This document shows positions 1-6,672 of a stretch of 12,806 nt of DNA, one piece after another. Below the pieces are notes generated by a model. It ran no database searches and was not told the origin of the DNA. It saw only the letters and a list, made by a program, of their open reading frames with translations. Both the position numbers and the translations under genes were made by a program. Origin of the DNA: Acidimicrobiaceae bacterium. Lineage in GTDB: Bacteria > Actinomycetota > Acidimicrobiia > Acidimicrobiales > UBA10347. How positions within the stretch are numbered: the first letter of the stretch is position 1; every line of letters starts with the position of its first letter. The DNA lies in NCBI GenBank assembly GCA_003485885.1, contig DNHM01000195.1:1749-14554 (forward strand), read 5' to 3'.

Positions 1-1
1 G

Positions 2-172
2 GGGTTCGCGCATCTGAACCGACTGTGGGCTTACCAAGTCAAAGGTGAGGCGCTGCAACGGTGCGGCCGTTGTAACCGACCGGCTTCGAAGGAAGAACAA
101 GCTCGCTACGATCACGATCACAAGCACACCAACCACTGCAGCAACACGGCGAAGAAGCTGGGGTGATGGCAC
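2..172 (-). CDS. N-terminal part of a membrane-anchored protein (partial, runs off the window)
   Basis: An open minus-strand frame begins at GTG 172-170, directly after an in-frame TAG (175-173), and stays open to the window edge, giving 57 codons. The product has a short basic N-terminus (MPSPQLLRR), then one very hydrophobic segment at about residues 10-28 (VAAVVGVLVIVIVASLFFL), then a charged/polar stretch (RSRSVTTAAP) leading into the rest of the protein. That pattern is a signal anchor or an uncleaved type II membrane segment; no lipobox cysteine is visible. No Shine-Dalgarno is seen, but a TAGTTT box lies 6 nt upstream of the GTG, suggesting a leaderless mRNA. It diverges from carD. The family cannot be named from 57 residues. 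The hydrophobic run in this frame only, bounded by a stop, is the main argument that it is a real gene. Confidence 0.6.
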   Translation of the reverse strand, partial: MPSPQLLRRVAAVVGVLVIVIVASLFFLRSRSVTTAAPLQRLTFDLVSPQSVQMREP

Positions 173-184
173 CTAGAGAAACTA
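173..184 (-). promoter_or_regulatory. Putative -10 box for leaderless start of the membrane protein
   Basis: On the minus strand TAGTTT (184-179) is followed by six bases (CTCTAG) and then the GTG start at 172. This spacing would put the first transcribed base on the start codon. No convincing -35 is visible. Confidence 0.4.
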
Positions 185-280
185 GTTGCCTGGAACCACG
201 AAAATCTGTCACGTGAGGGTGTAATCGCTCTCGGGTTCGGGCATTGTTGTGTGTTCGCTTTGCCATCGTTATGGAGCACT

Positions 281-763
281 ATGTCGTTCAAGGCCGGAGA
301 CCGCGTTGTTTACCCTCATCACGGTGCAGCCGTGGTCGAGAAAAAAGAGACGATCACCGCGTTCGGCCATGAAGAGCGCGAGTACCTCGTTCTGCGCATG
401 GCTCATGGCGAAATGGTTCTCCGTGTTCCTGTCGACAGCGTCGACGACGTTGGCATGCGGTGGCCAATTAGTGGCGACGACGTCGACGACTTGTTCGACG
501 TACTCAAGAAGCGCGACGTACGCGAACCGTCGAACTGGAGCCGCCGGTTCAAGAACCACCAGGAAAAGCTCAAGTCAGGTGACGTCTACCAGGTTGCCGA
601 AGTAGTTCGAAACCTCGCACTACGTGATCGCGACAAGGGCCTCTCCGCTGGCGAAAAGACCCTGTACCAAAAGGCTCGTTCTGTGCTGGTCAGTGAGCTG
701 AGCTTCGCTCTCGATGTGAGCGAAGACGACGCAATGGACAAGGTCGACGGCGCACTCGAGTAG
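281..763 (+). CDS. carD: CarD family RNA polymerase-binding transcription factor
   Basis: The 160-residue product closely resembles mycobacterial CarD, a global regulator that binds the RNA polymerase beta subunit and stabilises the open complex, especially at rRNA promoters. The N-terminal Tudor-like RNAP-interaction domain (about residues 1-55) opens with FKAGDRVVYPHHGAAVVE. The helical DNA-binding domain (about 60-160) carries EPSNWSRRF at 82-90; Trp86 matches the tryptophan that in mycobacterial CarD wedges into the DNA minor groove at the upstream edge of the -10. The later SGDVYQVAEVVRNL and GLSAGEKTL motifs are also family-typical, and length matches the family. Start ATG 281 is chosen because GGAG lies just upstream (273-276) and the protein then begins exactly as homologues do; a GTG at 251 would add ten unconserved residues. 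The gene stands alone, divergent from the membrane protein and upstream of tRNA-Gln. Confidence 0.96.
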   Translation: MSFKAGDRVVYPHHGAAVVEKKETITAFGHEEREYLVLRMAHGEMVLRVPVDSVDDVGMRWPISGDDVDDLFDVLKKRDVREPSNWSRRFKNHQEKLKSGDVYQVAEVVRNLALRDRDKGLSAGEKTLYQKARSVLVSELSFALDVSEDDAMDKVDGALE

Positions 764-832
764 TCGCCTTTCGAATAACGACGAAATCTGCGTGGCCGAT
801 TCCATATCGGGCGCTACGATGAGTCGTCGCAA

Positions 833-904
833 TCGGGCGTGGTGTAATTGGTAACACAGCTGGTTCTGGTCCAGTCGTTGGGGGTTCAAGTCCTCCCGCC
901 CGAG
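833..904 (+). tRNA. tRNA-Gln (CTG anticodon)
   Basis: A full cloverleaf can be drawn: acceptor TCGGGCG (833-839) pairs with CGCCCGA (897-903); D stem GTGT/ACAC; anticodon stem GCTGG/CCAGT with loop TTCTGGT and anticodon CTG at 866-868; T arm with loop TTCAAGT. The discriminator base is G904, as usual for tRNA-Gln. CCA is not encoded. A TACGAT box at 815-820 could be its -10, though no clear -35 is seen. Confidence 0.95.
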
Positions 905-909
905 CAAGT

Positions 910-967
910 GTCTTGAACCTCGTTTCAAGACGTTTCGCCGCCTTTCGGTGGCGGTCACTTCGGTGAC
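910..967 (+). other. Three tandem hairpins between tRNA-Gln and tRNA-Glu
   Basis: Three consecutive inverted repeats start five bases after tRNA-Gln. First, GTCTTGAA/TTCAAGAC (910-917 with 924-931, 6-nt loop). Second, CGCCGCC/GGTGGCG (936-942 with 947-953, TTTC loop, one G-T pair). Third, GTCAC/GTGAC (954-958 with 963-967, TTCG loop). The first is followed by GTTT only, so it could be a weak terminator for tRNA-Gln or a 3' processing/stability structure. None has a strong T tract. Confidence 0.65.
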
Positions 968-1010
968 AAATCACAGTGGAAATGAGACCCACCGTGAGAT
1001 ACAGAGTCCG

Positions 1011-1083
1011 GCCCCGTTCGTCTAGCGGCCTAGGACGCCACCCTCTCAAGGTGGTAGCACGGGTTCAAATCCCGTACGGGGTA
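1011..1083 (+). tRNA. tRNA-Glu (CTC anticodon)
   Basis: Cloverleaf: acceptor GCCCCGT (1011-1017) with ACGGGGT (1076-1082); anticodon stem CCACC/GGTGG with loop CTCTCAA and anticodon CTC at 1045-1047; T arm with GGTTCAAAT. Discriminator is A1083 and CCA is not encoded. A strong terminator follows seven bases later. Confidence 0.96.
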
Positions 1084-1089
1084 CTGGAA

Positions 1090-1130
1090 AACAATCCTGG
1101 GTGGTTCGCCACCCAGGATTGTTCCGTTTT
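1090..1130 (+). terminator. Rho-independent terminator of tRNA-Glu
   Basis: A perfect 15-bp inverted repeat (1090-1104 with 1109-1123) closes on a TTCG tetraloop and is followed by CCGTTTT. The T tract is short and interrupted, like the one after tRNA-Pro, which may be the local style of terminator. Confidence 0.85.
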
Positions 1131-1231
1131 GTGCAAAGTCGCACGTGGCAACTGCCAACCATCGTCTGGTGCCACAATCCCCGCTGCGTCAGCGCAGATT
1201 TCCCAGGACTGCTTCTTTAATCGCACACCAG

Positions 1232-1603
1232 CTAGCGGATGCGGGCGTCGCCGTGGATGCTGGGGTGCATGTCTACGAGATGGCATTGTGCCCATTTCAA
1301 GAACTCGACGAGGATGGGTCGTAATGCTGCACCTCGTTCGGTGAGCCGGTACGCGTTACCCCGCGCCGAACGTTCAGGATCGACTCGTTCGATGAGGTCG
1401 AGGCTCGAGAGCAGGTTGAGTCGAGTCGCAAGAATATTGGTAGCAATACCTTCGGGAGCGTCACGGAAGTCCGAATAGGTGCGGGTGCCATGCACGACAA
1501 GGTCACGAATGACCAAGAGTGACCATTTGTCACCAAGCACGTCGAGTGCACTACTGATCGGACACTCTGAACGCCAGACGATTTCGTTCTCGATGGGTGT
1601 CAT
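1232..1603 (-). CDS. HxlR family winged-helix transcriptional regulator
   Basis: This 123-residue protein has the HxlR signature: CPISSALDVLGDKWSLLVIRDL at residues 14-35 (first helices), a YSDFRDAPEGIATNILATRL-type recognition region at about 43-62, and a beta-wing followed by YRLTERGAAL. Cys14 sits where YodB/HypR-type members carry their redox- or electrophile-sensing cysteine, so thiol-based sensing is possible but unproven. The start ATG (1603-1601) overlaps the TGA of the upstream MFS gene as ATGA, so the two are co-transcribed and probably translationally coupled. Longer starts inside the MFS gene would add residues the family lacks. The likely job is local control of the exporter, by analogy with other HxlR-transporter pairs; the ligand is unknown. 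No obvious terminator follows. Confidence 0.92.
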   Translation of the reverse strand: MTPIENEIVWRSECPISSALDVLGDKWSLLVIRDLVVHGTRTYSDFRDAPEGIATNILATRLNLLSSLDLIERVDPERSARGNAYRLTERGAALRPILVEFLKWAQCHLVDMHPSIHGDARIR

Positions 1604-3009
1604 ATCGCGGCCCTGCCCGTGCGCAATGGGAGTGCGAACAGTGTTGTTGCGACTCCACCTACGATGACAAGCCACCAGATGCGGTTGAACCCGGCGACGA
1701 GATCGAGCTTGTCGGTGGCCGAGCCCAGCAACGTGATCGTCAGAGCAACACCAAGCGATCCGCCGAACTGCCGCACTGCTTGGGTAGTCGCTCCGCCGAC
1801 ACCGACGCGGTTCCCCGGCACTGCCTGCACAGCCACACTGGTCACCTGGGGGAAGACCAATCCAATAGCGATCGCCGACAGAAACAGCGGAACCCCGAAA
1901 TCGACGAGATAGTCGACGCCTTCGTCGAGAAGGAGTAAGCGGTAGAACCCACTCGCAGCGGCAACGAGTCCTCCCAGGATCACCAGCGGCCGTTGCCCGA
2001 TTTCACCTGCAAGTTTGCCGAACCTCGCAGCGAAGACAGCAGCTAGAGCAGGGCCGGGCGCTACACCGAGCCCGGCCTTGAGGATCGACCACTCCCACAC
2101 GTTGACCAGAAACAAGATGAGCCCGAAGAACATCGCGGTGAACGACATGTTGAAGCTGAGCATCGCAAGATTTCCCCAGCGAAAGTTTCTGAGTGCAAAC
2201 AGTTCTGGGTCGAGCGTCGGTGCTTCGGTTCTACGTTGGTGGATGACGAACACAGCGAGGAGAACCGTGCCGCCGACACCAAAGCCGATCGTCTGCCAAC
2301 TCGCCCACCCGACGTTGTCTGACTCGACAAGCCCATACAGGATGGCGCTCGATGCCCCCGTCAGCAGAGCGACGCCCGCCAATGATGGAATCCGAACGAG
2401 CGGGTCACGAGACTCTTGGAGGTACCGGGTACCGGCGACGATGGTGGCAACACCAACGGGCAGGTTGATGAAGAACGCCCAGCGCCATCCGAAGGCCTCG
2501 ATAATGAGAGCGCCGAGCGAGGGGCCAAGTGCCGCCGACAACGCACCGATCGCCCCCCAGATGGCGATCACCTGGGGGAGCTTGTCCTTCGGGAACGCGG
2601 CCATCACCAGAGCAAGAGACGCTGGGACCAAGATCGCCGCTCCAGCGCCTTGGACGACCCGAGCGCCGATCAATAACTCGGCTGACGGGGCGATGCCACA
2701 GGCTAACGATGCCATCGAGAACGTTGCTGATCCAACGAGGAAGGCACGGCGATGACCGAACCGGTCTGCGAGCTTGCCAGCAGGTACGAGTAGCGCAGCA
2801 AACACGATGGTGTATGCATTGAGCACCCACGACAACGTTGAGGTCGACGAAGTATCGAAGCTGGCAGTGATGCCCGGAAATGCAACGAACAAGATGGTCG
2901 TGTCAAGGTACGTCGCCATGGCAGCGAGGCCAGCAATACCAAGAGTCAGCGAGGCATTCTTGTCTTGCGTGCGGGTCGCCATCCCGTCAGCTCCCGGCAA
3001 CGTCGTCAC
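1600..3009 (-). CDS. MFS transporter, DHA2 (14-TM drug:H+ antiporter) type
   Basis: The product (469 residues) is an integral membrane exporter of the major facilitator superfamily. It shows the DHA2-type TM1 motif around YLDTTILFVAFPGI, motif A in the first cytoplasmic loop (GKLADRFGHRRAF), a motif C-like glycine/proline helix (GAIGALSAALGPSLGALI), and the characteristic WRWAFFINLPVG. Many hydrophobic segments run through to the C-terminus; 14 is the family expectation, but I did not predict them individually. Substrate cannot be deduced. Two starts are credible: GTG 3009, with AAGGGG seven bases upstream, and ATG 2982, with GGAG eight bases upstream. The protein would differ only by nine residues. 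Its stop overlaps the HxlR start (ATGA), so transporter comes first and regulator second in one transcript. Confidence 0.93.
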   Translation of the reverse strand: MTTLPGADGMATRTQDKNASLTLGIAGLAAMATYLDTTILFVAFPGITASFDTSSTSTLSWVLNAYTIVFAALLVPAGKLADRFGHRRAFLVGSATFSMASLACGIAPSAELLIGARVVQGAGAAILVPASLALVMAAFPKDKLPQVIAIWGAIGALSAALGPSLGALIIEAFGWRWAFFINLPVGVATIVAGTRYLQESRDPLVRIPSLAGVALLTGASSAILYGLVESDNVGWASWQTIGFGVGGTVLLAVFVIHQRRTEAPTLDPELFALRNFRWGNLAMLSFNMSFTAMFFGLILFLVNVWEWSILKAGLGVAPGPALAAVFAARFGKLAGEIGQRPLVILGGLVAAASGFYRLLLLDEGVDYLVDFGVPLFLSAIAIGLVFPQVTSVAVQAVPGNRVGVGGATTQAVRQFGGSLGVALTITLLGSATDKLDLVAGFNRIWWLVIVGGVATTLFALPLRTGRAAI

Positions 3010-3102
3010 GAAATGACCCCTTGGTCAAAGATCGGGCGCGGAGCGCAGTGCCCCGAAACAGATGGCGGTTGGTCCAGGTTGTCCATCGTGGGTTATCGAT
3101 CG

Positions 3103-3133
3103 ATCGTTTCAAGTTGAGTTGCAATATGCAAGT
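3103..3133 (-). promoter_or_regulatory. Candidate promoter and HxlR operator upstream of the MFS-HxlR unit
   Basis: In the 249-bp gap between the dehydrogenase stop and the MFS start lies an imperfect 17-nt palindrome (3117-3133: AGTTGCA, ATA, TGCAAGT; six of seven arm positions pair). On the minus strand it contains TTGCAT (3131-3126), spaced 17 bases from AACGAT (3108-3103), a passable -35/-10 pair. A dimeric HxlR repressor bound there would block the -35. Next to it is the self-complementary CGATCGATCG (3097-3106). Otherwise the gap (3010-3258) shows no gene. A weak 7-bp inverted repeat with a 15-nt loop (3235-3241/3257-3263) spans the dehydrogenase stop. Confidence 0.35.
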
Positions 3134-3258
3134 TAGCAGCAGGGAGGGCCACCACAAAACCCACTCTGGAATACGACCGACGTCGAGATGGTCAAGGTCA
3201 ATCGAACGGGCGATGACAGCGCTACAAATGATCTAGTGACTGCCTCGGAGTGGATGAG

Positions 3259-4878
3259 TCACTTTGGGTTAGGAATAGCCCGCCGAGCGATCAGATCGAC
3301 ATCGACGTGCGAGCCCAGGGTGCCGAACTCGGTCCCCCAATCACCGTCGAGACGAGAACGCACGTAGGCGTCAGCGATGCTCGGTTCATGACGCAGGCAC
3401 AACGAGGCTCCCCAACACACGGCCAGGCGTTCGACCAGTCGACGTGCGTCTCGTTCTGCCAGGTTGGGACTCGTGACCAGTTGGCGGAGCTGGTCGAGTT
3501 CTGCGTCATAAACACGATCGGCACCTCGGGCAAGCTCGAGTTCGTCGAGGAACGCTTGGCCGCTCTCAGGAGCTCGTTGCAGCGCTCGAAGCACATCCAG
3601 CGCAATGACATTGCCTGCGCCTTCCCAAATCGCATTCAGCGGTGCCTCTCGGTACAACCGGGGCATGATCGACTCCTCGACGTAACCATTGCCGCCGACA
3701 CACTCGAGTGCTTCGCGAACCACCGGCGTGGAGCGCTTGCTAAGCCAGTATTTGGCAACCGCCGAACTTAGGCGAAGGAACACGGCATCGTGTTCGTTGA
3801 CGGGGGCTCGTTCGTACGCTCCAGCGAGCCGCATGACCATCATCGTGCCGACCTCGGTTTCGAGCTCAAGGTCAGCGAGCACATTTTGCATGAGCGGCTT
3901 GTCGATCAGCAGATCGCCGAAGGCTTCGCGCTGTGAAACGTGCCAGGCGGCTTGACTCACGCCCTGGCGCATCAGCGACGCCGACCAGTTTGTTACATCG
4001 ACCCGGGTGGCAGTAACCATCTTGATGATGACGTTGATACCTCGGCCTTCTTCGCCAACAAGCCACCCCGCAGCGTCGGCGTATTCAAGCTCACTTGATG
4101 CGTTCGAACGGTTGCCGAGTTTGTCCTTCAGGCGCATGAGGTGCAGCGAGTTACGTGCCCCGTCGGGAAGGATGCGGGGCACCAGAAAACACGAAATGCC
4201 TCCGCGCGCTTGGGCGAGCATCAGGAAGGCGTCACACATCGGCGCGGATGTGAACCATTTGTGGCCGGTGAGACGATATTCGCCGCCAGGCCCGCCGCGG
4301 TTGACCGCAACAGCTTCTGAGGTATTCGCGCGTACATCGCTGCCGCCCTGCTTCTCGGTCAGGCCCATACCAAGCAGGTTGCCTGACTTGGCGGCTGGGT
4401 CGACGAGGCGTGGGTCATAGGAACGGGTTCGAACCCGGGGCTCCCACACAGCGGCAAGATCCGACTGCTCGCGCAACGCCGGCAGCACTGCCCCAGTCAT
4501 CGAGACAGGACAGCCATGACCGACCTCGATCTGACTGATCATGTGCATCTGCGCGGTGCGGGCCACGTAGGAGCCATCGCCGGGTAGCCCGTCGTAGTGG
4601 GATGCATGGAGCCCGGCACCAACAGACAGATCCATGAGCCGGTGATACGACGGGTGGTATCGAACCTCGTCGACGCGTTCGCCGAAACGGTCGTGGGTGA
4701 CCAACTCAGGGCTGTGCCGATTCGCCTGGAAGCCCCACTCCGACACCTCGATAGATCCAACCCGTTCACCGAAGCCGTCAAGAATCGAGTTGGCGTGACC
4801 TCCGCCTTCGCGCTCGACCGAGCGGCGCAGCACCGGATCGCTCGTGTACAGGTTGTATGGCTCAAGCGGAATAGACAT
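3259..4878 (-). CDS. aidB: AidB-type acyl-CoA dehydrogenase family flavoprotein
   Basis: At 539 residues it matches E. coli AidB (about 541) rather than the usual ~380-residue acyl-CoA dehydrogenases. AidB-like stretches include GHGCPVSMTGA (120-130), GMGLTEKQGGSDVRANT (170-186, FAD-binding loop), GHKWFTSAPMCDAFLMLAQ (205-223), LKDKLGNRSNAS (250-261), ECVGGNGYVEES (392-403) and LYREAPLNAIWEGAGN (408-423). Glu419 in WEG lies at the position of the general base of classical acyl-CoA dehydrogenases. AidB binds FAD and DNA and is induced in the E. coli adaptive response to alkylation; a physiological substrate is not settled, so a metabolic role here is equally possible. Start ATG 4878 has no Shine-Dalgarno but a TACAAT box six bases upstream. 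The amidohydrolase stop is 33 bases upstream. Confidence 0.9.
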   Translation of the reverse strand: MSIPLEPYNLYTSDPVLRRSVEREGGGHANSILDGFGERVGSIEVSEWGFQANRHSPELVTHDRFGERVDEVRYHPSYHRLMDLSVGAGLHASHYDGLPGDGSYVARTAQMHMISQIEVGHGCPVSMTGAVLPALREQSDLAAVWEPRVRTRSYDPRLVDPAAKSGNLLGMGLTEKQGGSDVRANTSEAVAVNRGGPGGEYRLTGHKWFTSAPMCDAFLMLAQARGGISCFLVPRILPDGARNSLHLMRLKDKLGNRSNASSELEYADAAGWLVGEEGRGINVIIKMVTATRVDVTNWSASLMRQGVSQAAWHVSQREAFGDLLIDKPLMQNVLADLELETEVGTMMVMRLAGAYERAPVNEHDAVFLRLSSAVAKYWLSKRSTPVVREALECVGGNGYVEESIMPRLYREAPLNAIWEGAGNVIALDVLRALQRAPESGQAFLDELELARGADRVYDAELDQLRQLVTSPNLAERDARRLVERLAVCWGASLCLRHEPSIADAYVRSRLDGDWGTEFGTLGSHVDVDLIARRAIPNPK

Positions 4879-4890
4879 CGGCCAATTGTA
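4879..4890 (-). promoter_or_regulatory. Putative -10 box for leaderless start of the acyl-CoA dehydrogenase
   Basis: TACAAT (4890-4885, minus strand) is one base from the sigma-70 consensus and is followed by six bases and then ATG 4878. It lies inside the 33-bp gap after the amidohydrolase stop, so the dehydrogenase may be transcribed separately despite the operon-like layout. No good -35 is visible. Confidence 0.5.
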
Positions 4891-4911
4891 CGTTTCGGCT
4901 GTCAGCGGGCG

Positions 4912-6096
4912 TTAGACGAGCTGGCCGTTGCGGGCGACGACAGCTCCGTCTTGGATCACGAGCTGGCGTTGTGGGCGATCCATGACCGCACTGGTGACCG
5001 TATCGCCCGGCAGCACGACCAGGTCAGCGACGTCGCCAACCTCAAGTCCGATGTTGTTGATGCCCATAAGCGCTGCACCGCCGGCGGTTGCAGTGTCCAC
5101 ACATGCCTCGATCAGGTCGTCGCGGCGAAAACCGTTCGTGAACGCCAGCTGCCAGGTCCGATCCAACATGTCCCCGGTCCCGTAAGGCGACCAGTAGTCA
5201 CGCATGCCATCTTGGCCAAGGCCAAACCCGATACCACGCTCTCGCAGTTGCTCAAGGGGCATTGGCGCAAAGGTGCCAGGCGCTACCGTGGCCACGCTCA
5301 CACCTGCCGCTGCTATGGCATCGACCAGCGAATTCGCTCGGCGTTCGTCGACGCTGCTGAGCGCGAAACAGTGACTGATCGTGACGTCGTTCGCTAGCTC
5401 GCTTGCCCGGGCGCAGATCATCTCGATTTGCTGAGCGCCAACCTCTCCCCTGTCATGCAGATGGATGTCAACCCCGACGCCGTGTGTCTGGGCAAGCCCG
5501 AAGATGATGTCGAGATGGGCCTCAGCATCTTCGTCGAAGCCTTGAGGGTCGAGCCCGCCGATCAGATCGGCACCAGAACGTAACGCTTCGTCGAGCATCT
5601 GTTCGGTTCCTGGCGACTTCAGGATCCCTGTCTGAGGAAACGCAACGATCTGCACCTTGCAGCGCTGCTGGTGAGCGTCACGAGCCGCAACGACCCCGGC
5701 GAGTCGTTCCAAGCCGCTATCGGGGTCGATCTGAGCGTGGCTACGCACTCGTGTCGCTCCGAATGAGATCATCCTCCCCAACGTGTAGATGGCACCGTCG
5801 GCGACGGACCGCTCGCCTGAACGCCAATTGTCCAGGTCGTTCTGGATGCGGTCGGCCAGCGTGGGTCCACCGGTGTGTGGCCGGAACGGCAGACCCAGCC
5901 TGGTCATATCAAGATGGGTATGAAAGTCCGTGAATGCTGGGAGGACCATCGCTCCATTGGCATCTTCCACCGCACCGGGTGCCGCGAGACCAGAGCCAAC
6001 CCCACGGATGACCCCGTCGGCAATCAGAATGTCGACAGGTTCGCTTTCGTGCGTTGACGGCCAGGGGCGAACATTACGGAGCAACAGTTCAGACAC
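4912..6096 (-). CDS. Cytosine deaminase-like metal-dependent amidohydrolase
   Basis: An amidohydrolase-superfamily hydrolase of the CodA/AtzC-like group, acting on a cyclic amidine or amide such as a pyrimidine or triazine; the exact substrate is not readable. With the GTG 6096 start it has 394 residues. An N-terminal beta strand with DILIADGVI leads to the metal-binding HxH in DFHTHLD (His59, His61). Then come DIHLHDRGEVG (His212), ISHCFAL (His242) and GQDGMRDYWSPYGTGDML (Asp296, the usual catalytic Asp). The tail LEVGDVADLVVL is the typical composite beta-domain end. The frame also contains ATG 6138, which would add an unconserved hydrophobic 14-residue leader (408 residues). I prefer GTG 6096 because a TTGCCC-17-TTAACT promoter ends six bases before it, and SELLLRNVRPW is how relatives begin. 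Cytoplasmic. Confidence 0.88.
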   Translation of the reverse strand: MSELLLRNVRPWPSTHESEPVDILIADGVIRGVGSGLAAPGAVEDANGAMVLPAFTDFHTHLDMTRLGLPFRPHTGGPTLADRIQNDLDNWRSGERSVADGAIYTLGRMISFGATRVRSHAQIDPDSGLERLAGVVAARDAHQQRCKVQIVAFPQTGILKSPGTEQMLDEALRSGADLIGGLDPQGFDEDAEAHLDIIFGLAQTHGVGVDIHLHDRGEVGAQQIEMICARASELANDVTISHCFALSSVDERRANSLVDAIAAAGVSVATVAPGTFAPMPLEQLRERGIGFGLGQDGMRDYWSPYGTGDMLDRTWQLAFTNGFRRDDLIEACVDTATAGGAALMGINNIGLEVGDVADLVVLPGDTVTSAVMDRPQRQLVIQDGAVVARNGQLV

Positions 6097-6131
6097 CCCA
6101 CTAGTTAACAATCCGAGAGCGACAAGGGCAA
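6097..6131 (-). promoter_or_regulatory. Sigma-70-like promoter for leaderless start of the amidohydrolase
   Basis: On the minus strand TTGCCC (6131-6126), a 17-base spacer and TTAACT (6108-6103) are followed by six bases (AGTGGG) and GTG 6096. Spacing is ideal for transcription beginning at the start codon. If correct, the longer ATG 6138 start would lie upstream of the transcript. Confidence 0.5.
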
Positions 6132-6208
6132 TTGCCATCCCCCGTCGCCCGACCGAGAAGAGTGCCCAAGCCTCGGCACACAGACTGAACGAAACGCTGG
6201 CACCTCGG

Positions 6209-6232
6209 CTTCGGTCACCGGCTCCACCGAAG
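6209..6232 (-). terminator. Hairpin downstream of the NIPSNAP-like gene (weak terminator candidate)
   Basis: A 7-bp inverted repeat CTTCGGT/ACCGAAG (6209-6215 with 6226-6232, 10-nt loop) lies about 40 bases past the NIPSNAP-like stop. There is no T tract on the minus strand, so any termination would be factor-dependent or weak. Confidence 0.25.
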
Positions 6233-6269
6233 TCAGCTGTGACCCAGCGCCTCGGTTGCCCACTCCGAC

Positions 6270-6557
6270 CTAGACCACCCTGTCAACGAAACCGACCTTC
6301 ATGCCGGTAATGGGGTTATCAAATCCGGCAAAGGCTTCGGCACGTTCGGGCGATGGGTCGTATTCCACCATCGCTGCGTCGAAGTCACCGTCGTGGCTCA
6401 CCGACCATATGAATTGCAGGTGTTCGTAATCGGCGAAGGCCCAATCGACCGAAAACCCGTACTTCTCCCTGACCGGAATGAGCTTGGGAAACCAGGCAAC
6501 GAGGCGGTCAAGTCCGGCCTTGTCTGCGATGTCATAGCGTCGAAGTTGTGTAGTCAT
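6270..6557 (-). CDS. NIPSNAP family-like small protein
   Basis: A 95-residue protein with the alpha/beta barrel-type pattern of NIPSNAP/EthD-like dimeric proteins: TTQLRRYDI as the first strand, a helix (DKAGLDRLVAWFPKLIPVREKYGF), FSVDWAFADYEHLQFIWSVSHDG as central strands, and a closing helix PSPERAEAFAGF. Such proteins are small, cytoplasmic, and often sit beside catabolic genes; the molecular role is generally unknown. ATG 6557 is chosen because AAGGA lies seven bases upstream; the adjacent GTG 6560 would leave only four. It is the first gene of a minus-strand run with the amidohydrolase (174 bp on) and AidB-like gene, but both of those seem to have their own promoters, so a shared pathway is only a guess. 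Confidence 0.8.
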   Translation of the reverse strand: MTTQLRRYDIADKAGLDRLVAWFPKLIPVREKYGFSVDWAFADYEHLQFIWSVSHDGDFDAAMVEYDPSPERAEAFAGFDNPITGMKVGFVDRVV

Positions 6558-6634
6558 CACGGTTTCCTTAGGTGGCTCAACTCATGGGATCACGACAATT
6601 TTGGCCGATCGCGCGCATATGACTGAAATCACCA

Positions 6635-6662
6635 TTGATTTGTCTGATGAATAGGGCATACT
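6635..6662 (+). promoter_or_regulatory. Putative promoter of tRNA-Pro
   Basis: TTGATT (6635-6640), 16 bases, then CATACT (6657-6662) forms a reasonable sigma-70 promoter. Transcription would begin near 6669, a few bases before the leader hairpin and about 30 bases before the tRNA. Confidence 0.45.
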
Positions 6663-6672
6663 AAGCGACGAA

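Noticed and set aside
620..1049. Minus-strand open frames opposite carD and the two tRNAs
   Set aside because: They run antisense through carD and both tRNAs and show no recognisable motif; they reflect high-GC composition.
1145..1194. Small palindromes (TGGCA-AC-TGCCA; CTGCG-TCAG-CGCAG) downstream of HxlR
   Set aside because: Five-bp stems without a T tract on the minus strand; not distinguishable from chance as a terminator.
976..1344. Plus-strand frame through tRNA-Glu, its terminator and the HxlR 3' end
   Set aside because: It crosses a tRNA and a strong hairpin and lies opposite a well-supported gene.
2015..2755. Long plus-strand frame (246 codons) inside the MFS gene
   Set aside because: Antisense shadow: the opposite strand has clear MFS motifs over the whole span, while this product is low-complexity Pro/Ala/Arg-rich.
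4597..5397. 266-codon plus-strand frame across the dehydrogenase/amidohydrolase junction
   Set aside because: It overlaps two motif-verified minus-strand genes and itself has no domain signature.
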